A stretch of 46,509 bases of DNA from a virus. Under the pieces are notes generated by a model. That model did not search any database. It saw nothing but the letters and a program-made list of their open reading frames with translations, and was not told where the DNA came from. The position numbers were made by a program, and so were the translations under genes. The stretch spans positions 1 through 46,509 of the IMG/VR virus record IMGVR_UViG_3300031977_003000. One strand, given 5' to 3'. Below are positions 7,072 to 17,100 of the stretch, piece after piece (the stretch's first letter is position 1; every line of letters starts with the position of its first letter).

Positions 7072-7494
7072 TTATTTTTTATTACCGTATTCAGCCTGCA
7101 CGTCGAATGATGGGCATGCTTTAGCTGCAAATTCATTATGTCCGTGGATAGTTGTATTAGCAAAGATATCTGTTAATACAAAAAGCAGGTTATCCAATGC
7201 TGCCTTCTGCTCTGACGTGCGTGTGTCTTTCGGTGTTTTACCGTCGGTTTCAACGCCGCCAATATAACAAATACCTATAGAATTAGAATTCTGTCCCTTT
7301 GTATGAGCACCAGATCTTTCTATAGGTCGACCAGGATGTACAGTCCCATCGAGATATATCACATAGTGGTAGCCAATGTCTGACCACCCGCGCCCATTAA
7401 CATGCCAATCACGGATTGTGTCAACATCAATATGCTGCCCTTCGCGTGTGGCGGAGCAATGCACAATAATCTTATCAATTTTTCGTGTTATCAT
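7072..7494 (-). CDS. N-acetylmuramoyl-L-alanine amidase, T7 lysozyme type
   Basis: A zinc amidase of the Amidase_2/PGRP fold that cuts the bond between MurNAc and L-Ala in peptidoglycan, acting at lysis. From the ATG at 7494 it has 140 residues. The ligand and catalytic pattern matches T7 lysozyme: H12 (VHCSAT), Y42 (IGYHYVIY), H119 (IHGHNE), K125 and C127 (KACPSFD), with the same H-x5-K-x-C spacing. GRPIERSGAHTKGQNSNSIG is the usual substrate-groove segment. I prefer 7494 because the previous stop lies one base upstream, as elsewhere in this operon; an alternative ATG at 7518 would add eight residues and overlap the previous gene. There is no signal peptide, so a holin would be needed for release; the two preceding genes encode membrane proteins. 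Confidence 0.95.
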   Translation of the reverse strand: MITRKIDKIIVHCSATREGQHIDVDTIRDWHVNGRGWSDIGYHYVIYLDGTVHPGRPIERSGAHTKGQNSNSIGICYIGGVETDGKTPKDTRTSEQKAALDNLLFVLTDIFANTTIHGHNEFAAKACPSFDVQAEYGNKK

Positions 7495-7495
7495 G

Positions 7496-7807
7496 TTATT
7501 TATTTTTAAGTCGTTCATTTTCTCTTTCTAAGAACTCTACTTTAGTCCTTAATACGGACACTTCTTCTGTAAGTTTAAGCACTATTGCTCTTAGCTCTTC
7601 TTTTTCCTCTGCCGACGCGGCGAGTAATGCCTCTAAGTTTCTCACTCTATTTTTCAAATCGTCTCGATACAACACACCATCATTATTTTCTAGTTCAGAC
7701 TTTCTTTCGTCGGCTTTAGCTTTTAATCTAGCTTCAAAGAATTTCCATATTCCCGCGGATCCGGCTACTGTAACAGCGGTTATAATTATTTGTGTTATAT
7801 TATCCAT
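7496..7807 (-). CDS. Membrane-anchored coiled-coil protein, putative lysis accessory
   Basis: A 103-residue protein with one N-terminal hydrophobic helix (residues about 4-21, TQIIITAVTVAGSAGIWKFF) followed by a long charged coiled coil (residues 45-103) with heptad-like leucines. The start overlaps the end of the preceding gene by 8 bases, and the amidase follows after one base. A single anchor plus a coiled coil next to an amidase resembles phage Rz/i-spanin or small lysis-accessory proteins. It lacks a lipobox partner, so spanin identity is not established. It could also be a pinholin-type or virion protein. Confidence 0.7.
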   Translation of the reverse strand: MDNITQIIITAVTVAGSAGIWKFFEARLKAKADERKSELENNDGVLYRDDLKNRVRNLEALLAASAEEKEELRAIVLKLTEEVSVLRTKVEFLERENERLKNK

Positions 7808-8180
7808 TTCTATGAAGTTGCTCTGTTTTCAAACGTCTCAAAGTGCCAAAAGAAGATATAACAAGAATAAGCCAGCCGTAATGAGACGCATCCGGTAGGC
7901 CGATGGTGGTTAAATACATTATAAAGCTAGTAGCATATAAACCAAAAGTAAACGTAGCTGCTTTCAATCTACAGTCTAAATCACCTTTAGCTACGCAATA
8001 TAATTGGTAGCCGCCGGCGATAAAAAGAATACCTTGGTATATAGGCATAAAACCTATTTCAGTAAAAGTTGCAATTGGAGCTAATAACATTAAGGCACCG
8101 CCTAATGTTATTTCCGTTGGCTGACTATCACTATATTTATATATGTAGCTCAGGTTTTTTAACAGCTCCTTAATTTTCAT
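7800..8180 (-). CDS. Four-helix membrane protein, putative holin
   Basis: A 126-residue protein with four hydrophobic segments at roughly residues 25-40, 42-57, 74-91 and 100-114, linked by short loops, and a basic C-terminus (RRLKTEQLHRNG). A short N-terminal amphipathic region precedes the helices. It follows the giant internal virion gene by 15 bases and is followed by a one-helix protein and the amidase, making a lysis-like cassette. A holin, or a membrane protein acting with the amidase, is the most economical reading, but no family signature is visible and a role in DNA ejection cannot be excluded. Confidence 0.65.
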   Translation of the reverse strand: MKIKELLKNLSYIYKYSDSQPTEITLGGALMLLAPIATFTEIGFMPIYQGILFIAGGYQLYCVAKGDLDCRLKAATFTFGLYATSFIMYLTTIGLPDASHYGWLILVISSFGTLRRLKTEQLHRNG

Positions 8181-8195
8181 TATTACTTAATTTTT

Positions 8196-11100
8196 TTATT
8201 TTTTACTATTTTCATAGTTGATTTCCCACGCGTTGTACTTAAATGCAGCATCTAAATCGCTTATGTTGTTTTCTTTTCTATATTGTTTCCAGGCCGCGTC
8301 TTTTTCTTTAGCCTCTCTTTCGCGTGTTTCTATACGCGTTTTCTTAGCCTGCTCAATACCCTGCTGCTTGCGCGCCTCCTTAGCTTCAGACTTAATTAAA
8401 TCCGCTTCTTCGTTGCGAACACCAACATCCCAAGTTTTCCATCCGAGTGCCAATGCTATACGCTGCCATGCTTGGTTTCTTTCGTCAAGCGCTTCGCCAA
8501 TAGATTTCATTTCGTCAACTACACGATCTAGCGGTACGTTGGTAACGCCTGATAATACATTCCCAAATATAGACCAGTTAGGACCAAGATTTAATCTGCC
8601 GTCAGCAGTAATAGCCCATCCTCTTGCTGCAACATTGTCTTTTTCAAAACGGTTGGTTTGAATAGCGCTATATATTTTGCGGAACTTAGATTGTATTGGC
8701 GGAGAAATACCAGCAGCCGCTAAAAGAGTATATGTATGGTCGGCTAGGAACCCTTTTTCTTCTTGCTTATAGTATTCCATGATAGTGTTCTTCATGGTAG
8801 AAGCAACCGCTCCGTATACACCAGATCCACGCAAAATTGTATCTAGCATGCTGTTTGCTACACGGATAGTCTTTTGCTCTTCTTTTGCTACTTTTCTTTC
8901 AACCTCAGCTTCTGACAATTCTTCTTCATCATCGTCATCGTCAAACGCCATGGCAAATAATGCGCTTTGCAGTGCCGAGAATATAAAGTTTTGAATAACG
9001 CCGTAGTATGCAATCTTACTTATATTTTCAACAGCACTCCCTCGGCCGTTTATAAGGTCCTGACCAGCTTTTTTCATCAACCTGGTATATTGCATAGGTG
9101 TGTTAGCAAAAGCAAGCACAAGGCGTCCTAAAACGCTTCTCTGCTGCTGTGACACCAATGCTGGATCAGATGACTGCTGTGCTTCATCCGATTTCATTGA
9201 AAAATCTAAAAACGCTTGCTCTTCCGCTTCTTTTTGGCTCATACCTTGCTTTAGGTATCTGTTTACCCTGTTGCGATAGAACGTAGCTCCACCTGTAGCA
9301 ATTGCCATACTATCCGCAATCTGTGTTGGTGTAAAACCTATTTTTAACAAATATGCCAATATAGCTTGTGGGCTATTTTTAGATTTACCTGCAATCGCTG
9401 CAATTTCAGAATCACTAACATCTTGCTTCAACCCACCCCGACGCTCTTTTAACTTGTCTGAGTTAAAAATCATTGTCCAGTCTGACCAATATTGTTTTTG
9501 ATTTGCAAACGCCGCTCCAGCTTTAAGTATATTATTGTCTGACCAGTTAATAAAGTTGGTGAAAGACAACATTTGCAACAACGCTGAACGACGGTTAAAG
9601 AACATAATAGCACCTGTAGAACCGTTAATCCAGTTTAGCCAAGCATTTACCTGGCGGTTTGAACCAGTGGGTCTGTTAGTGCCGTTTTTCATTGCGTACA
9701 AAGAATCCTCCAAAGCTTCTCTATGGCGACGGCCATATAGCGCTTCAATTTTGTTTAAATTCTTTTCACTAAAAATAATTTCAGCGTTAGCAATAAACTC
9801 TTCTAAGAATTTTTTACGTCCAACTTTTTCGGTCATGCCGTTTAGATCGGAAAGCACACTGCCTGCCTCCCAGTATTCTGCTGGAGCCGGCCACTCATCG
9901 CGTCTTCCTACTACAAGTAAAGCGTCGGCGAGCTCAACCAGTTCTTTATTTTGCGCAATAGCATCTAATAATAATTTTTTATCTCTTTTAGCTAATCCTT
10001 CTACTTCAACGCCTTGGCGATCCCACATAAACACGCGCAACGCATGGTCATATGTAAATTGACTATTGCCAATTTTTTTCGAAAGCATTTTATACTGAGG
10101 TCTAAACTGTTTTTTTACAACAGCAAAGTCTCTTTTTATTTGCTGACGCATTGCGTCAATAGCTGCAATGCCCTTAAAATAAGGCACCATGAGCTTTTCT
10201 TCGAACCAAGCCATATCCGCTTCGCCCTGCTTTCCTTTGCCGGCAAAAGAATAATGTACTAGCCCGCGGAAATCATCAGCTCCTGGTGCAATAAAGAATT
10301 TAAATCTTCCTTTATTGCGCCCGCGCATTTGAGCTTGAATACGAGAATATGTTTTAACAGCGTCAACCCCTGTTTTTCTTTGTATAATCTCATTAAACTC
10401 TACGTCTACTTGTATGCTAGCTTTTCCAACAGAAACATCAAGATCGTTATATAGCTTATTTAAAAACTCAGCGGGTAAGTCTTGCCCCATTTTAAGCTCA
10501 TTAGTATTAAGCTCATAAAAACGATCGCCAAACTCTTCCTTATATAATTTAGCGCTTTCTTGCACCGCGTCCCATGTGCGCTCTACAATCATGTCTGGTA
10601 GTGCTCTTTCGGCTCTTGCTTTGTTTCTAGCAACAGCTTCTTCTTTTGAAGTGTTTGCAAATACAATTGATACTTCGTATCCAGCTTCGCGAAGCGCATT
10701 TATTTTTTTCATGGTAGCATTATAAGATGCACCGGTGCCATCGACAACCATGCTCTCCTTGCCCTCCATGTATTGGCTCATTTTTTGCTCCGCCGCTTTT
10801 CTCGCTGCCGCGCCAAGCTTCGCTCTCATTGAACGCTGCTCTTTATTATATTGCTGTTCATTCGCAGGTAAGCCAGCCTGCTCTTTCATCGGTTCAAGCG
10901 CAATATCTTGGTTGATCACCTTAAAACCGCGTCTACCAAGCTTAAGACCTTTACCTACATTTGTTTTACCAGCGCCTGGTCCACCGACCATAAACACAGC
11001 GCGTGGTACGCCAATCGAAGCTTTACCAGAGTTTTCGACGTCTGATATATCTTGCTTAGCTTGGTCAAGTTCAGCAAAGTCTAGGCCGTTAATAAATGCT

Positions 11101-14100
11101 TCGTATTGCTTTAGGCTTTCCATTCTAGCGTCAATAACCTCAGAAGCAGGCTTACCATCAAACGTAAATACGTCATTTACTCTTTTGCCGGTAAATTTAA
11201 TACGCATATCAGCGCTTGGGTTATTAACACCGTATGCATCTACAGCTTTTGTTACAGTAGCATTTGCTAACCACTGATCGTGAGTACGAAGGTCCAAATC
11301 CATTCTAGCTTGGAATTCCGCATCAGTCATAAAGTCATCGAACATGCGTTCCATGATTTTAAAACTAGTGGTTGCATTATCCCCTAGGTGTTCGCCTTTA
11401 GCTTTGCCTAGTGGCCCGTCAGTAACTGTAATATAAGAAAAGCTACTCAATGCTCTAAATCCAGCAGCAAGGTTTGATTGCATTTGGAAAAGCTCGACTA
11501 CGGTTTCTCCGCTAATTTGCCCGGATTTGTATAAATCCCTAATGGTTGTAGCTATGTGCTTATATAGTTTAATATTAGCAATATTAGCTTTTCTTATTTT
11601 ATCTTCGTATTGCTTAAGCTCTTCAAGCTTTTGGCTTGCCAGCATATTTGAATTTAAAATAGCATGTATTTCAGCCATTAAACCAAAAGAAGAATTAAAT
11701 AACACAACGTCTTCAAGAACAAGTCCGTCTGGAAGTGGTTTATTAGGGCTTGCTAGCATTTTAACATGGCTATCGCGATATGCACCTTTGCTTCCGTCTT
11801 TTTTCTTTTGTGCTGGGTCAAGAACGCGATAGTGGCTTCCTAATATTGAAACTTCGTTACCGTTCTTATTTTTAGAAGGATCTAATGCTGATAAAATATT
11901 ACCACCTAAAGCCTCTGCAATTACAAGTCTTTCTTTATCAAATCGATCAAGCCTTGCTTTATCACTTCTTTTTCCTAGCGATTTGTTTTCTGCAAGGAAT
12001 TTTTTAATATTAGCAGGAATAAGCCCTGATCTTTGTACGCGTTGCATATACTTCAATCCGTCTGGATCAATAATAGCACCAGCCTCGTGAGCTAGTCTAA
12101 CCAACTCTCCAACGCCTTCTAAATCACCATATTCCTCGTCGTAACCAGGCAACAAGATACCTTTGGCATTAACAACGTTGTCAATGCCGTATTTATCTAC
12201 CTCTTTAACTAAGTTTTTAAAACGCTTAACGTCTCCTTCATTGGTAATATCAAACCCAAGAGAAGCTTTAGCATTACCTCTTTCAACATCTCTTCGTACA
12301 TTAGCAACAAAGTTATCTAAAAGAACAGCAGAAAGCTCTTCTTGTCTTTGCTCGAACGCTTCTCTAATATCACTATTAGGATCTAACAATTCTTGGTTTA
12401 ATATATCAAACGCAGTTTCTTCAGCCATAGCTTTAGCTAAAGACTCTTTGCGTCCTCTAATAAGCTTGCCATCTTCGGTAAAGAAGTTTGATAAGAAATC
12501 GGCGTCTGACAAACGCGTTGACGCGTTGGGTAGCCTTCTAACCATTTCAGCGCCAGAGGTTCTACCGGCATTGTTTGTAGACACAGTTTCCCTGTCTATT
12601 TTTTTACCCTGCCAATCGCTTGTCCATGCACCATCAACCTTCTTTTGGACAGCGTTAGGCATTGCCGTCATAAGATATGTGGTAGTCATGTTCTCAAGAA
12701 TAGCCCGCTTATTTTTAAGCAAATACTTTCTGAGCTCTCCGTCTTTTAGACCGCCCATTTCTTTCTTAAAAACAATATCAGCCTGCTTACCTACGGTTTT
12801 CTTAATTTCAGCAATGTAAGGCTTAATAGTAACGTTTTTAGAAACAGTCTGATCCATTCTTGTTTTTAATGTTCTAGCTGTTCTTTGTACTATTTTACCA
12901 ACCGCAGCGAATCCTTCCTCTGATAAAACTTTTCTTTCAACAAGATTTTTATACTCAGGCATTTCTTGCTGTGAAGTAGTAGTGGTTTCAGCAGCAGTGA
13001 TTTGGCGCGCTTGTTCACTATCCGTGCTTTCAAGGCGTGCTCTTTCTTGGCTTTCTTCAAACAAAGCTTTTCTAGCATCTAGCTTACCGAAGTTTACATT
13101 AGAAAACAAAAATTCACCAAATGTAATTCGCGCATCACCGGATTTACGCGTAGCAGCTGGATTAAAGTTAACCAATCTGTCTGCAACGCTTTCAATAATT
13201 TTATTAGCTTCTTCCTGGCTTACTGACCTTGAACGTATGTAATTTGTAATAGCAGGGTGCAGATTACCGTCATTGTAAATAGGGTTAAATACCTTGCGGT
13301 CAAAAAATTGCTCTTGAGTTTCAATAGACTCAGGTACCAATGCGTTAATTTCATCCAGCAGCGCTATAGATGCTCTACCCTGTATTGATGATTCATCCTC
13401 AGGGGGCAGCTGGCGCGTTACTTGTTTACCGCTTTTAAATTTGTCTACAGTATGCTCAACAAAATTTACTACATCCTCATAAGAGTCTAATTTAAAAAAC
13501 GGAGCGGCTTTTGGGTTTGCTCTTTTAATAACGCCATTTATAAACGATTTAATTTGCCAAATTTGTTTAAATCCAGAATCGTTTAATATATTGTTACCTT
13601 TTAAATCTACAATTAGTGTAATAAGCTCCTCGGCGTTGTGTTGCCCTTTGTTTAGCCTTTTGTATTCATTAATGCGTGCCATTATCGCATTATACATTTT
13701 TTTGCTAATTCGCTTAGACTCAAAAGCGTTTTCAATTTGCTGTATGACATTTTGAACCATACCGTCGCCAATTCCAACTAAGCCTTCATCTGTAACAATT
13801 CCAGCCTTTTCTATTTGCATGTGTCCAAACTCGTGCATTGGAGAAGTAGCAGCCATCATACCGCGTATTCCGCCATACGCCGTAATTATTGCTTTAGTGT
13901 TTTGTAAAAACAATATAGTCTTGCCTTCATTATAATACGCGTTGTCGCCGCGCTTCATATTAGACTCAATCTTTGCTAATTCTTTTTCTGAAAACCCTTG
14001 GTTTTTGAGTTCTTCTATAGAGTTTATTTCAAAATAGCTTTTACCCATAGTAGCTTTTGCAAAAGCTCTTGAGTAGTTTAATTGTTGCAGCTGTAGCTTT

Positions 14101-17100
14101 GCCTCTGCTTCATTTTGGGCTTCTTTTGAAAGCTCTTCAATTTCAACTTCAGTCTTATTTAATAGACCTTCTCTTATTTGAACTTGTCTATCAATTTGTT
14201 CTTGTATAGACTGTAGTTCTTTATTTATTTCGTCGTTACGTACATTGCCGTCCATTAGATTTCCAGCCTCTTCCTGCAAGTCGCGAATTCTCATATCCGC
14301 GCGGGCTATATCAATAAGATCTTGGTCGGTTAAGTTTTCTAACTTTGTAAGTATATTAATGTCTTCTCTTAAGAGGTTTTTTAACAACAAGTCTTTCTCT
14401 TGTTGCATTTTGCGCATTTGCGCTAAGTTTTCTGGCGTGCTTTCTTGCTTGCTTAGGTTTTCAATTTTTTCACCAAGAATTGAAACCTTACCAACTATTT
14501 CACGAATACCCCGTATTTCACGTCGAGTAGCAAAAGTATTTCTTATAGAATTTATTACCCTTGGTCCAGAAGCTTTAGCGTTAATTACGAAAGAAGACAC
14601 CCCCACTTGTCTAATAAATTCAGCGTCTATTCCTTCTGTAACATGCACTCCACCAACCATTTCGTCTTCGAGCACATTTTGACCCATTTTTGTTACTACC
14701 TCTTCTGCGATTTCTATAGGAACACCAACAACCATTTGTTTTACGCTCCCAATAACATTAGATGCCCATTTTGCAATAGGTTCTTTTATGTATTTTCGAA
14801 GGGCATTAAAGCCTATAGCTCTCGATCCTCTTTGAATTCTATCTAAAGTTCTTAAAGTACCTAACCCTTCCGCAACTGTAGCAATACCAGCATTCATCGC
14901 CATCCCAAAAGATATGTCTAAAGTATCCATATCAAGTAGTCCTTCGTTGTGCTCGTATTCAGCTTCTAGCTCTTTAATTTTATTTTGGAAAAAAACGTTA
15001 TCTGCATTTTCATTAGCTCTGAGCTCGTCTAATTCCTTTGCAATTTCTTTATTTCTTTCCGCAGCTCTTTCTATTCCGCCTAAAGTTTGTTGAGCATAGC
15101 CGCCGCCTTCCATTACAGCAAAAGTAAGCATGGTTTGTCGCCTTGCTACTTTCATGTATTTTTGCATTTCAACAGCTTTTTCTGCTTTGGTCATATTTTT
15201 AGCGGACCTGCTTATAGACTTTCTTGCAAGCCCACTCGCCCTTGCTTGAGGTATAAATATAGCTGCTAATGTGGGGACGGAGTTAAAAACAGTGTCTACA
15301 ACCCACCAACCAACTTTTCCGTCTTCTTTCGCCTCGTCGTAAGTTCTTACTTGTGCAATATTACCTCTTCGGGCTTCCAAAGTGTGGCGATAATCAGCAA
15401 GATTTGTTTCCGTAGCTTCCATTGCATCATATATCCACCCAACTTTTGCAAGCTCATTTTCAGTCATATTTTTATACTCATCGCTGTCTTTGTCGAAAGA
15501 TCCGGCGATTACTTCAAATATTGCAGCCGTTGAGCCTATAAAAGTTTCTTCAAGAGCAAGAGCAAGCTTACTAAATATATTATAATTTTTACCAAAAGCA
15601 TCGAACAAAACAGCCGCATCATTTGCTTGCTCAATTCTTTTTAGCAATTCTTTTTCTTCTGCAACTAATTTCTGTGTGTCACCTAAAAGAGTCTGACTTT
15701 GATCCGCTAAAATCTGCACTTGATCAGAGTCCATAAAAGCAACATATTCTTCAATAAGAGCATTAAGATCGTCAATGTCTTTATTATATGCCTCTACTTT
15801 TTCGTTATATCTATCGCCCGCGGAGCCTAAAAAACTTTTCGGGGGTAGCGGGGCAACACGCATTGCGTCTTTTCTTCTCTGAATTAACGTTTCATATTCG
15901 CTTTTTTTCTTTAAAACAGCGGCATTATTAGCCTCCCAGGTTGCCCAATTAGTTTCAAGATTTGCACTTGCTTGCTCAAATACATTTAATTCAAGCTCAA
16001 TGCGCTTGCCCTCGTCTTTTAATAATTCGTCGTATTCTTCTTTGTTTAATACTCTATTATACCGCGTTATGCGTTCCACATGCTGCATCATCGTGCGAGG
16101 CTGTGGAGTATAACCAAAAGGTCCGGTTGATGGACTAACCCTTGAATCTTGCAAAACCCTTTTATACTCGTCACCTAATTCGCCTTCTAGCTGGTTTAAA
16201 ACATACTTGGTTAGCATGCTTCTTTCTTCAGGGCGTAAATCACCTAGGTATATTTGAGCATTTCTATTTCTGTCGGTATTTACCCCTTCAGCAACAACTT
16301 CGTCTGGAGCCCAGCCTATATCGTACCCGTCTAAAATTTGTGATTTAGTAAGAAGCTGTAAATCTCTGTAGTTTATTCCTTCGCCGCTAAAAGCGCCGGG
16401 GCCATTTCGGAAAGGCGTGCCCCCTGTGTTATTAATTATATCATAAAATAAGCTTATTTCATGATTTTCTTTATTTAAATCCCAAATAGTAGGGGGGGCA
16501 ACATTGTCTGCTCTGGGATTTTCTGAAATCCAAGGTTGGTCATAAATTTGCTCTTGATAATATGCAGGTACATAAAATTTTTCCCCAGCGTCTTCCGCGG
16601 CGTAAAATCTTTCGGCGTCCTCTTTACTAAGGTACCTAGAAATATCGCTGCTAGCTTCAACATACCCCAAATCTAAAAGAGCGATTGTTAATTTTGCATC
16701 TTGAGGCGTAATATCAGTTGTTACTTCTTGTAGCTCTATCGCGGCTTTTGTAATGTTGAAATCTCTATCACCATCCCAACCAGTAGCGTCGCGATCATAT
16801 GCGTGCTGAAGAATATCAACCTCTTCAAGCATAATAGGGAAATTGCCCTCTGTATTTTCATTAATATCTTCCGCGAGCATTGGCATACCGCGAGGAGTAT
16901 TTTCTATAACCTCTTTTGGTACTTTACGGTAATCAACTTCCCTTTCTAAAATTTGATATTTTTCTCCCTTTTTACGTCTCCAGTTTAGACCCCTTACATA
17001 TGAATCTAAAGTTTTAGGGTAAGTGGTACCACCGGGACCTTTTGTGCCAGCAACATGCTTATTGTAATACAGCTCATTGATTTCTTCTCCGTCAATAACC

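Noticed and set aside
7495-7518. Amidase start at 7518
   Set aside because: Possible, but it overlaps the preceding gene by 23 bases; ATG 7494 follows the stop by one base and leaves a normal T7-lysozyme-like N-terminus.
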